Source of the DNA: Nitrospirota bacterium | GTDB taxonomy: Bacteria > Nitrospirota > Nitrospiria > Nitrospirales > Nitrospiraceae | DNA length: 64,000 nt | Direction: 5' to 3' | Assembly (NCBI GenBank): GCA_016219645.1 | Contig: JACRLR010000016.1 | Coordinates: forward strand, 434,001-498,000 | In this document: piece after piece, positions 33,126 to 40,675 of the stretch | How positions within the stretch are numbered: the stretch's first letter is position 1 | Layout: every line of letters starts with the position of its first letter | The notes under the pieces: model-generated | What the model was told of the DNA's origin: nothing | The model's input: only the letters and a program-made list of their open reading frames with translations | The model's database searches: none | Translations under genes and position numbers: made by a program

Positions 33126-34997
33126 ATGGTGATGAAGAGGCAGGCCTACAGAGTCTTCGGCTATCTCGTCCTGCTGCTCGCCGTTCTCTCGGCGTTGGTG
33201 ATGGACGGGGGTTCGTACAGCCAATCCTTTGCCGAGACCAGCACCGATCTGTATTTCAAGACACCGGGGATTCCACAGGGGCCGCCAGCTCCTTCTCCTG
33301 AGGAAACGGTCTACTCGCGCATCGGATCATTCGACAGCCGATTGCTCGTGTGGTTCATCACGCAACAGCACACGTATTTCGGCGGGTTTGTTCTTGCTCT
33401 GCCGATTTTTTGTGTATTGCTGGAATTTCTGGGGCTCAGCAGCAGAAATCCCGCACTCGCCCTTCGCTACGATGGTCTCGCCCGCGATTTGGCCAAAGTT
33501 GCCCTTCTCGCCCTCTCGGCTACAGCCGTGATCGGAGGCCTCATGCTGGGGATGTTTCTCTATTTCTACCCCAGCTTCATGCAGTACATGGGTGGGACAT
33601 TCAAGTCCTTTATGCCGGTCTATGCGGTTGTGTTTGTCGGAGTGTCGCTGCTGCTCGTCGTCTATTACTATAGCTGGAACCGGATGGCCACCCCGGCCTT
33701 GAAATGGGGGCATGCGTCGATCGGCTTGCTGACTAACGTGTTCGGGACGGCTCTCCTGCTCTCAGCAAATGCCTGGTCGGCCTTCATGATGGCTCCGTCC
33801 GGTGTCGATGCGCAGGGACGGTTTCTGGGGAATGGATGGCATTTACTCCATTCGGCTCTGTGGAATCCATTGAACGTCCATCGATTTCTGGCTGACATCA
33901 TGTCCGGGGGCGCGGTGGTGTTGGCCTACGCCTGCTACCGGTTTTTCACCAGCAAGACCGACAAAGAGCGGGCCTACTTCGATTGGGTCGGGCATGTCTT
34001 TTTGTTTGTCATGGTCTGCGCATTGTTACCGATGCCATTTGCCGGCTACTGGTTGATGCGATCGGTGTACTCGTTTAGCCAGAGCATGGGCGTGACAATG
34101 ATGGGTGGATTGCTCACCTGGCTCTTTGTAGTACAGGCCCTCTTGATCGGTGTCCTGTTCCTCGGAATAAACTTTTATATCTGGCAAAGTATGGCGCGCC
34201 TTCGCGGCGGGGAACGCTATCATCCCTATTATCAAATGCTGCTCACCGTGTTCATGGTGGCATTGGTTATTTGGCTGACCCCGCATACGGTGTTCATGTC
34301 GGCCAGTGAAGTCAAGGCGATGGGTGGTGCGCAACATCCCGTGGTCGGCAACTACGGAGTGATGTCGGCAAAGAACGGCGCGATCAACATTATGATTCTC
34401 GTGACCACCATGAGTTTTCTCTATTACCGTCGTGCCAATAGAACAATCGTTGTGTCTTGGGCCAAGAAAGGGAACATCCTCATGGGCGCGCTCTTCCTCC
34501 TGGGGGCGCTCAATATTATTTGGCTTTCTGTCTATGGGTACTATTTGCCGGCGAATCTCCGCATCGGCTTGTCGACGCCACAGGCTGCGACGACGTTGAC
34601 GGTCCTCGTGATCGGGGCGGTCATCAATCGCATGATGCTCAAAGGGGCGGTGGTCCACGGGCCGATCCAATGGGGTAAGATCTCCCTCAGAGGCATGGTG
34701 GGCTTGTTCGGATTGGCTGCCGCATTTTCCTGGGTCATGGGCCTTATGGGCTATATCCGTTCCTCGGGACGGTTGGCATGGCATGTGAGTGAACTGATGG
34801 CCGATGTCTCTCCCTGGTCCTTTACACCGGATTTCGCGTTTGCTGCGAAGATGGTGACACTCAACATGACGGTGTTTTGGGGCGCGGTGCTGACTATCTT
34901 CTGGATGTGCCGGCGTGGGGAGTCGCCTGCGATGGGAGAGGAGTCGGCTGAAGAGAATGCAAGGGCACTGGCGCCGCCGTCGTCGCAAGAGGCGTAA
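33126..34997 (+). CDS. Cytochrome bd-like oxidase subunit I (copy 1)
   Basis: The 623-residue membrane protein has an N-terminal hydrophobic leader, a short periplasmic proline-rich stretch (PGIPQGPPAPSP) and more than ten transmembrane segments. It matches the CydA-like oxidases described for Nitrospira: VWFITQQHTYFGGF (H19-like heme ligand region), APSGVDAQGRFLG, WHLLHSALWNPLNVHRFLAD and GNYGVMSAKNG. The quinol-loop motif GRQPW of canonical CydA is not present. In Nitrospira such proteins are proposed as terminal oxidases taking electrons from cytochrome c during nitrite oxidation; quinol use is less likely without that loop. No typical CydB gene follows. It is a paralogue of 38682-40595 with clear similarity throughout. 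ATG 33126 lacks a good ribosome site, and translation may depend on the preceding gene. Confidence 0.8.
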   Translation: MVMKRQAYRVFGYLVLLLAVLSALVMDGGSYSQSFAETSTDLYFKTPGIPQGPPAPSPEETVYSRIGSFDSRLLVWFITQQHTYFGGFVLALPIFCVLLEFLGLSSRNPALALRYDGLARDLAKVALLALSATAVIGGLMLGMFLYFYPSFMQYMGGTFKSFMPVYAVVFVGVSLLLVVYYYSWNRMATPALKWGHASIGLLTNVFGTALLLSANAWSAFMMAPSGVDAQGRFLGNGWHLLHSALWNPLNVHRFLADIMSGGAVVLAYACYRFFTSKTDKERAYFDWVGHVFLFVMVCALLPMPFAGYWLMRSVYSFSQSMGVTMMGGLLTWLFVVQALLIGVLFLGINFYIWQSMARLRGGERYHPYYQMLLTVFMVALVIWLTPHTVFMSASEVKAMGGAQHPVVGNYGVMSAKNGAINIMILVTTMSFLYYRRANRTIVVSWAKKGNILMGALFLLGALNIIWLSVYGYYLPANLRIGLSTPQAATTLTVLVIGAVINRMMLKGAVVHGPIQWGKISLRGMVGLFGLAAAFSWVMGLMGYIRSSGRLAWHVSELMADVSPWSFTPDFAFAAKMVTLNMTVFWGAVLTIFWMCRRGESPAMGEESAEENARALAPPSSQEA

Positions 34998-35015
34998 AAT
35001 CGAAAGGGGTGGGGC

Positions 35016-35672
35016 ATGAGTGGAGGGGTAATGATTCGGCGATGTCTTGCAGTCTGGCTCGTGGTCTGTGGAGGTTTCTTGATAGATGCGGCGGTCTCGG
35101 CTCAAGGCCAGTCCTTAGTCTTAGAGGATTTTCAAGCCACAGAAGCGGACGGATTTCCCTCGAATTGGGAACATGAAAATCAACGAAGCCAGTCCAAAGG
35201 GCGAGATGCCTATAAGGTCCAGACAGAGAACGGTGTAAATTTTCTGGCGGCGAGGGATGCGGGACAGAGGATCAAAAAGAAGAAGATCGATTGGGACCCG
35301 AAGGCCTATCCGGTTCTCACCTGGCGTTGGCGCCTGCAAAAAGCCACAGCGGAAAATGAACCGGTTGCGGCGATCTATGCCTCGCTGGACACCGACCTGA
35401 TGTTCATTCCTGTTTTCACGAAGTATGTCTGGAGCGCCACCAAGCCCGAAGGGACCTTTACTGAAGGCGGCATGTTCAGCGGCTCGGAGATCGTGGTGCA
35501 AAGCGGCACGAAGGAAGTCGGTCAGTGGTTTGAAGAGCGAGTGAACGTCTACGAGGACTTCAAACGAATACACAAGCATGAGCCGGCTGCCAAGGCCTGG
35601 GGTATTTCGATCATCGCCGGGTCTGGCGTAGAAATCGATTTTGGTTCGATGGTCGCAAGCGCTGGACGCTAG
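35016..35672 (+). CDS. Exported DUF3047-family protein
   Basis: The 218-residue protein has a signal peptide (hydrophobic about residues 10-27, ending AAVSAQG). The mature part matches DUF3047: VLEDFQATEADGFPSNWEHE near the N-terminus, YPVLTWRWRLQ in the middle and AWGISIIAGSGVEIDFGSM at the end. The family is a periplasmic beta-sandwich of unknown function. Two starts have good ribosome sites: ATG 35016 (after AAAGGGG) and ATG 35031 (after GGAGGGG). I keep the longer form. It follows bd-like oxidase 1 by 18 bases, in the same direction, and is probably part of its operon. Confidence 0.72.
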   Translation: MSGGVMIRRCLAVWLVVCGGFLIDAAVSAQGQSLVLEDFQATEADGFPSNWEHENQRSQSKGRDAYKVQTENGVNFLAARDAGQRIKKKKIDWDPKAYPVLTWRWRLQKATAENEPVAAIYASLDTDLMFIPVFTKYVWSATKPEGTFTEGGMFSGSEIVVQSGTKEVGQWFEERVNVYEDFKRIHKHEPAAKAWGISIIAGSGVEIDFGSMVASAGR

Positions 35673-35693
35673 CAGGCCGTCCTCCTGGTTGCT

Positions 35694-35792
35694 TTGGTTT
35701 GTTTAGTTTGTCTTGTTTGTTTGGTTTTTGGTTGAATAAAACTAACCAGATAAACCAAATCAACCAAACAAACCAAATGAACCAGACAAACC
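35694..35792. repeat. AACCAAA-type heptad palindrome, copy 2
   Basis: A T/G arm (35694-35734) and an A/C arm (35742-35792, with AACCAGATAAACCAAATCAA) form an imperfect hairpin of about 40 bp. Like copy 1 it starts within about 25 bases of a stop codon and ends near the next gene. It may act as a terminator-like structure, although no dedicated U-tract is evident. Confidence 0.7.
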
Positions 35793-35834
35793 AGTGGTTC
35801 AAGCAACTTGCCGGAGAAAAAGGCTGTTGCAATC

Positions 35835-36200
35835 ATGGCTGAGTCCGACGCGAATCAGGCCACGCCCTTGAAGCAGGTGATTGACATCCTGCTCGGCGTG
35901 GTCGTCATGGGAACGGTCGGGATGCTCATCGGTCTCATCATGGGCGGCGACATCATGCCGTTTACGAGCGGAGCAGGGCTCGTGCTCGGCGGGTTCATCG
36001 GATTCATGCGGGGGCGGCGGTTTCTGGTGAGCATCCTAGTCGGAACGCTGCTGGGCGGAGCGCTTGCCTGGGCTATTGCTGGTCCTGAGAGAATATCCGT
36101 GGGCGCCGGGGCCGGTGCGGCCATGGGAGGATTTCTCGGTGTACAGATCTCGATGTTGTTAGATATGCGCGCGGCAAAGAAGAACCGCGGGGGAGCCTGA
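35835..36200 (+). CDS. Small glycine-rich membrane protein
   Basis: The 121-residue protein starts at ATG 35835 (MAESDANQAT); an upstream TTG is less likely. It has three or four hydrophobic segments rich in glycine (VVVMGTVGMLIGLIMGG, GAGLVLGGFIGFM, LVGTLLGGALAWAIAG, GAGAGAAMGGFLG), a glycine-zipper pattern. It ends seven bases before the next SUMF1 gene and is probably co-transcribed with it. No function can be assigned; a role as membrane tether for the SUMF1 proteins or as a small oxidase subunit is only conjecture. Confidence 0.55.
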   Translation: MAESDANQATPLKQVIDILLGVVVMGTVGMLIGLIMGGDIMPFTSGAGLVLGGFIGFMRGRRFLVSILVGTLLGGALAWAIAGPERISVGAGAGAAMGGFLGVQISMLLDMRAAKKNRGGA

Positions 36201-36206
36201 GACAAG

Positions 36207-37130
36207 ATGGAAAAGAAGGGAGTACTCATCGGTTCGATCGTCTTCGTCTTTGGGTCCTTCCTCCTGATGATCTGCCTGATGGTCTATGAGTCCTACAAGG
36301 CGAAACAAATGAAGGCACTGGCCGCCTCAATCAAGTCCGAAGCTCGTCCTGCGCCGACCAGCACAACGGCACAGGATTATTCCATGTATAAAACGAAGAT
36401 CGGCGATGAAGGCCGGGAGATGGTGCAAATACCGGAAGGCCCCTTCATCATGGGCAGCAAAGATGGCGATCCGGATGAAGCGCCGGAACGTCAGACGTAT
36501 CTTAAGGCATTTTATCTCGATGCGAAGGAGGTTTCTCAAGAAGAATATGCCCGATTCGCCAAGATGACCAAAAGGCCACTGCCCAAGATCGAAGTCTTCG
36601 AAGACGATCAATCCAAACTGCTCCGGCCAGAATTTGCGGCCATGAGCATGACATGGGAGGATGCCGCAGCCTATTGCAAATGGGCCGGGAAGCGCCTTCC
36701 CACGGAGGCGGAGTGGGAAAAGGCCGGTCGTGGTGAGGGAAAGCGGAAGTACGCGTGGGGTGACACCTTCTTAACTGGCCGTGCCAATGCGAATGTCGAT
36801 GGGAGTGAAGACGGATTTCGGTATCTGGCGCCTCCTGGATCTTTCGAGACCGGGCGAAGCCCCTATGGGCTGTATGACATGACCGGGAATGTGGCGGAGT
36901 GGGTCGCGGATACCTATGATGAGCACTACTACCAAAAGGCGCCGTATCGCGATCCGAAGGGGCCGGAACCAAGTGATCTGAAAGTCGTCCGTGGAGGGTC
37001 GTGGCGAGAGACCGAGCATAATGCCCGGCTTTCCAAGCGATTTGCCGCAAAGCATTGGCGAACGGACATCACGATCGGGTTTCGCTGTGCGAGCGATGTG
37101 GAGACCGGCGAGAGCCCTGCGCCGTCATAA
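36207..37130 (+). CDS. Membrane-anchored SUMF1/FGE-fold protein 6
   Basis: The 307-residue protein has one N-terminal anchor (about residues 6-27, GVLIGSIVFVFGSFLLMICL) rather than a cleaved signal, a linker, then the SUMF1 fold outside the membrane: IPEGPFIMGSKDGDPDEAPE, GKRLPTEAEWEKAGRG, AWGD, GNVAEWVADTYD, RGGSWRET, GFRCASD. The FGE cysteine pair is absent (KRFAAKHWRTDIT). It is followed five bases later by another anchored SUMF1 gene. The pair sits between the two bd-like oxidase genes, so an oxidase- or cytochrome-linked structural role is suggested by position. Confidence 0.83.
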   Translation: MEKKGVLIGSIVFVFGSFLLMICLMVYESYKAKQMKALAASIKSEARPAPTSTTAQDYSMYKTKIGDEGREMVQIPEGPFIMGSKDGDPDEAPERQTYLKAFYLDAKEVSQEEYARFAKMTKRPLPKIEVFEDDQSKLLRPEFAAMSMTWEDAAAYCKWAGKRLPTEAEWEKAGRGEGKRKYAWGDTFLTGRANANVDGSEDGFRYLAPPGSFETGRSPYGLYDMTGNVAEWVADTYDEHYYQKAPYRDPKGPEPSDLKVVRGGSWRETEHNARLSKRFAAKHWRTDITIGFRCASDVETGESPAPS

Positions 37131-37135
37131 CAGCA

Positions 37136-38026
37136 ATGCTCGAAACGAAATTCAAAGTTCTGTTTCTCATTGCTATTCTTGCCTTTGCCGCGATCCCCAT
37201 TATGGGCATCCTCCGCGGCAGCATGTTGACTCCCTTTGAAAAATCTTCAGATGATTCCAGTGAAACGATCCAGGCAGGGGCGCCCGATTCCTCTAAGCTG
37301 TCTCAGGAAGAGCCGGTTCGTGAAGAAATGGTCATGATCCCCGCGGGCCCCTTTATCCGCGGGACCAGTCAAGGCGGGCTCGATGAGCACCCGCAGCGGA
37401 CATTGGTGCTGGATGCATTTGCTATCGATCAGTATGAAGTGACCAACTTCCAATATCAACAGTTTGTGCATGCCACGGGCCATCGCAAATCTGGTCCTCC
37501 AGCCCGCTATGCCAAGAATATGAGCAAGATGCAGGGCGTCAATCAACCTGTCGTCTATGTGTCATGGGAGGATGCGGAGGCCTACTGCAGCTGGAAGGGG
37601 AAACGCCTGCCGACTGAAGCGGAATGGGAGAAGGCCATGCGGGGGCCGGATGGCCGTCTCTGGCCTTGGGGGAACGTCGAGAAGCCTAATGGAGCCAATT
37701 GGGCCAGGGTAGACGATGGGTATGAGGTTTCTGCCTCTGTCGGCACGATTCAAACTGATAAGAGCCCTTATGGTGTCATGGATGGGGCGGGAAACGTGAT
37801 GGAATGGGTCAACGACTGGTATGCGGAACGTTACTTCGAAGAGGCTCCAGAAAAGAACCCTCCCAGCCCAGATCATGGTGTATTTCGGGTACTTCGAGGA
37901 GGAGGCTATGCGACCACCGGAGCTGATATCCGCATCACCAGCCGGAGCAAAATGGTCCCGGACTTTCGCGATGAAACGATCGGATTTCGTTGTGCCAGTT
38001 CTGCGGCAAAGCTGGAGAAGGGCTGA
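37136..38026 (+). CDS. Membrane-anchored SUMF1/FGE-fold protein 7
   Basis: The start is ATG 37136 (296 aa, MLETKFKVLF), five bases after the previous stop; earlier in-frame starts lie inside the upstream gene. An anchor spans about residues 6-24 (KVLFLIAILAFAAIPIMGIL). The SUMF1 fold follows: IPAGPFIRGTSQGGLDEHPQ, GKRLPTEAEWEKAMRG, PWGN, GNVMEWVNDWYA, RGGGYATT and GFRCASS. The FGE cysteine pair is again missing. It differs from protein 6 in sequence but shares its topology, so the two could form a heteromeric scaffold. It is the last gene before the small-protein/oxidase operon at 38276. Confidence 0.82.
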   Translation: MLETKFKVLFLIAILAFAAIPIMGILRGSMLTPFEKSSDDSSETIQAGAPDSSKLSQEEPVREEMVMIPAGPFIRGTSQGGLDEHPQRTLVLDAFAIDQYEVTNFQYQQFVHATGHRKSGPPARYAKNMSKMQGVNQPVVYVSWEDAEAYCSWKGKRLPTEAEWEKAMRGPDGRLWPWGNVEKPNGANWARVDDGYEVSASVGTIQTDKSPYGVMDGAGNVMEWVNDWYAERYFEEAPEKNPPSPDHGVFRVLRGGGYATTGADIRITSRSKMVPDFRDETIGFRCASSAAKLEKG

Positions 38027-38044
38027 ATGGAAAATGCGCGAAAT

Positions 38045-38149
38045 TTATAGGAAATCAAAGTAATAGAGGATGAGGAACACGGCCAAAATGATATTGACAA
38101 CCATACCGACCAAAACTATAATGTCGAACACTTTTGAGTTTCGTTTCAT
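38045..38149 (-). CDS. 34-residue single-TM miniprotein, antisense to the operon direction
   Basis: On the minus strand an ATG (38147-38149) opens a 34-codon frame: a basic start (MKRNSKV) and one hydrophobic helix (FDIIVLVGMVVNIILAVFLI) ending YYFDFL. It has its own ribosome site (AGGGGAA, seven bases before the ATG) and a good sigma-70-like promoter upstream (38188-38216). The size and topology are those of small accessory subunits of respiratory oxidases, but it runs opposite to all neighbours and overlaps no other gene. I know of no family for it. The coherent promoter, ribosome site and membrane helix make chance less likely. Confidence 0.5.
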   Translation of the reverse strand: MKRNSKVFDIIVLVGMVVNIILAVFLILYYFDFL

Positions 38150-38187
38150 CGAGTTTCCCCTGATTTTCCCTGTGCGGCAGGGAATTT

Positions 38188-38216
38188 TGAATAACACACG
38201 GGTCTCTGGCTGTCAA
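38188..38216 (-). promoter_or_regulatory. Sigma-70-like promoter of the antisense miniprotein
   Basis: On the minus strand TTGACA (38216-38211) is followed after 17 bases by TATTCA (38193-38188). It leads toward the 34-residue frame, with a small CCCTG/CAGGG hairpin in the leader. Confidence 0.45.
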
Positions 38217-38275
38217 GAAATTCACTGAGCTGATTTGAAAAACGATTGATAGGACCGTAAGAGAGGGAGATAGAA

Positions 38276-38416
38276 ATGGGCGACGCATCAGCAACACCAG
38301 CGAGACCACCGGACAGCGACCTGAAAATCGCGATCGGCAAAATGATTTTCTACATCACCTGCGCAGTCGGCCTGTGGTTTTTCTATTGGTTTGCCGGAAT
38401 TCAATGCCCCTGTTAA
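38276..38416 (+). CDS. 46-residue single-TM miniprotein
   Basis: ATG 38276 follows GAGGGAGA and opens a 46-codon frame. It has a polar proline-rich start (MGDASATPARPPDSDLK), one hydrophobic helix (MIFYITCAVGLWFFYWFAGI) and a terminal QCPC with two cysteines. It is in the same direction as bd-like oxidase 2 and 60 bases ahead of a second miniprotein. Small single-helix subunits are common in bd and other oxidases (CydX-like), and position supports that. The final CxC could bind metal or heme. No family is recognised. Confidence 0.6.
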   Translation: MGDASATPARPPDSDLKIAIGKMIFYITCAVGLWFFYWFAGIQCPC

Positions 38417-38476
38417 TACGTGGCGCATTGCGTCGGGATCTTTTATACGCCTGCAAGGTTTAAGGGAGAGGATATC

Positions 38477-38599
38477 ATGGGAAGTGCAATCATCTATGGA
38501 GCAATATCTCTCGTCATCTGTGTCGCATACTTTCTCACAGTCGACCACTTCTTGATGGATTCTCAGGGCCTCGACTTCTGGTATTTATTCCGGAAGTAG
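38477..38599 (+). CDS. 40-residue single-TM miniprotein
   Basis: ATG 38477 follows AAGGGAGAGGA, a strong ribosome site, and opens a 40-codon frame with one helix (IIYGAISLVICVAYFLTVDH) and an aromatic basic tail (LDFWYLFRK). It lies 82 bases before the bd-like oxidase 2 start and follows the 46-residue miniprotein. A role as a small structural subunit of the oxidase complex is inferred from position, size and topology. Confidence 0.6.
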   Translation: MGSAIIYGAISLVICVAYFLTVDHFLMDSQGLDFWYLFRK

Positions 38600-38681
38600 A
38601 AGGTGGCGTCCGGCTGCTCCGAAAAGGTTTATGGAGAAACATGAGATGAGTTTTTTTCTGAATGCATCAAGGAGGTATTTC

Positions 38682-40595
38682 ATGGGACGTGTAGTCGGGA
38701 AGAAGCTGTTCTCGATCATGGCGCTTGCCGCGATGATCGGCCTTCTCCTGCTCCCCATCGCCGTATCGCTTCCTTCACTGGCTATAGGCGCTGATGCCCC
38801 TGATGCAGTGAAAGGTGAAGGGGATGCGAAGTTCGAGAAGGGGCGGGATGTGTATTATAAGACGGAGGGGCTTGCCATTGGCGCTCCTGCTCCGAAGACC
38901 GTCGACGGTCCCAAGGATTATCCACGGTACAACTTCGAAAGCCGCGTATTGCTCTGGTTCGCGAACCAGCAGCACCTGTATTACGGGAGCTTCGTGCTCG
39001 CAGTCCCAATCTTCTGCATGGTTATTGAGTTCATGGGGGTCATGACGAAAGATAAGGCGATGGCGAAGAAGTATGACCAGCTCGCCTACGATTTCATCAA
39101 GATCAGCCTGACGGCCTATTCGTTGACCGCGATTCTTGGTGGTATTCTGATCTTCACCTTCCTCACGCTGTATCCCGCATTCTTCGGTTACTTATCCAGT
39201 ATTTTCCGTCCGGTGATGCATATTTATGCCCTGATGTTTGTCGCAGAGAGCGGAACTCTCTACATCTATTATTACGGTTGGGACAAGATGAAGGAGGGGT
39301 TCCTTAAATATATTCACTTGAGCATGTCCGTGGTGTTGAACGTGATCGGGACCCTGCTCATGTTCCTGGCGAACTCCTGGATCGGCTTCATGATGTCACC
39401 GGCCGGCGTCGATGAACAGGGCCGGTTCCTGGGGAACATTTGGCACGTCATTCATACGGCCCTCTGGAATCCGCTCAACGTGCATCGTATTTTGGGAAAT
39501 ATGGCTTTCGGTGGTGGTGTCGTGGCGGCATACGCGGCCTACAAGTTTTTGGCATCAAAAACGGACGAGGATCGTGCGCATTATGACTGGATGGGTTATA
39601 TCGCCATGGCGCTGGGTGTGGCGTTCCTGATCCCCTTACCCTTTGCAGGGTACTGGTTGATGCGGGAGGTCTATGCCTACCGGCAACAGATGGGGATCAC
39701 GCTCATGGGCGGTCTCCTGGCCTGGCTCTTCATTATTCAAGCCACCATGATCGGCATTCTTTTCTTGAGCACGAACTACTACCTCTGGCAGGCGCTTGGC
39801 CGTATGCGCGGCGCTGAGAAGTATCAACGGTACATTAAGTATCTCGTGTTCATCCTCTGTTGCGGTTACCTGGTCTTCATCACTCCCCACACGATCGTCA
39901 TGACTCCGGCTGAGCTCAAAGCGATGGGTGGTCAGCAACATCCGGTGTTGGGAAATTATGGGGTCATGTCTGCCAAAAACGGCGGTATTAACGTCATTAT
40001 CACGACGACCATTTTGAGCTTCGTCTGGTACATGCGAGGCAATAAGGTCTCGACTGTATCCTGGTCAAAGTTCGGTAATATTTTCATGGGCGTCTTTTTT
40101 GCCTGTGCCTATGTCAACATTATCTGGTTGGCGATTTACGGGTACTATATCCCGGCAAACGTGCGAGTCGGCTTGTCAGTGCCTCAAGTTGCCACCACCT
40201 TGTCCTGCCTCTTCTTCATGTTCCCGCTTAACGCTGCCATGATGAAGGGCGCCAAACAGATGGGGGCGATCGAGTGGGGCAAGATATCCGTTCGATCGCA
40301 ATATGCCTTGATCATGCTCGCAACTGCCTTCACCTGGATGATGGGGTTGATGGGATACATACGTTCTTCGGTCCGATTGTTCTGGCATGTGAACGAGATC
40401 ATGCGTGACAACTCACCTTGGGCCTACACACATACGGTGGGGTTTGCCGCGAACATGATTTCATTCAATGTGCTGTTCTTCTGGGTGAGTATCCTGTTCG
40501 TCTTCTGGCTGGGAAGCCTTGGGATGAAGAAGGCTCCTGTTGAGGCGAAGGCAGGGGTTCCAGGCGGCGCACCGCAGCCGGCTGGGGGCCACTAA
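38682..40595 (+). CDS. Cytochrome bd-like oxidase subunit I (copy 2)
   Basis: ATG 38682 (637 aa) is preceded by AAGGAGG at six bases, better than the ATG at 38631. A hydrophobic leader (to about residue 35, SLAIGADA) and a charged periplasmic segment precede more than ten transmembrane helices. Conserved blocks are those of copy 1: LLWFANQQHLYYGSF, SPAGVDEQGRFLGN, WHVIHTALWNPLNVHRILGN, GNYGVMSAKNG, GYIRSS. The canonical CydA quinol loop GRQPW is absent. The C-terminus is a short Gly/Pro/Ala-rich tail. It is followed by two c-type cytochromes and an NxrC-like protein. This suggests a complex taking electrons from cytochrome c and reducing O2 in the inner membrane, as proposed for Nitrospira; this is inference from family and context. 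Confidence 0.82.
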   Translation: MGRVVGKKLFSIMALAAMIGLLLLPIAVSLPSLAIGADAPDAVKGEGDAKFEKGRDVYYKTEGLAIGAPAPKTVDGPKDYPRYNFESRVLLWFANQQHLYYGSFVLAVPIFCMVIEFMGVMTKDKAMAKKYDQLAYDFIKISLTAYSLTAILGGILIFTFLTLYPAFFGYLSSIFRPVMHIYALMFVAESGTLYIYYYGWDKMKEGFLKYIHLSMSVVLNVIGTLLMFLANSWIGFMMSPAGVDEQGRFLGNIWHVIHTALWNPLNVHRILGNMAFGGGVVAAYAAYKFLASKTDEDRAHYDWMGYIAMALGVAFLIPLPFAGYWLMREVYAYRQQMGITLMGGLLAWLFIIQATMIGILFLSTNYYLWQALGRMRGAEKYQRYIKYLVFILCCGYLVFITPHTIVMTPAELKAMGGQQHPVLGNYGVMSAKNGGINVIITTTILSFVWYMRGNKVSTVSWSKFGNIFMGVFFACAYVNIIWLAIYGYYIPANVRVGLSVPQVATTLSCLFFMFPLNAAMMKGAKQMGAIEWGKISVRSQYALIMLATAFTWMMGLMGYIRSSVRLFWHVNEIMRDNSPWAYTHTVGFAANMISFNVLFFWVSILFVFWLGSLGMKKAPVEAKAGVPGGAPQPAGGH

Positions 40596-40675
40596 TCATC
40601 TATAGAAATTTGGTTGGGGGAGTGCCGGCGTAAAAGGCCTGGCTGCTTCTACCCAGACCTCAGGAGGTTACTACT

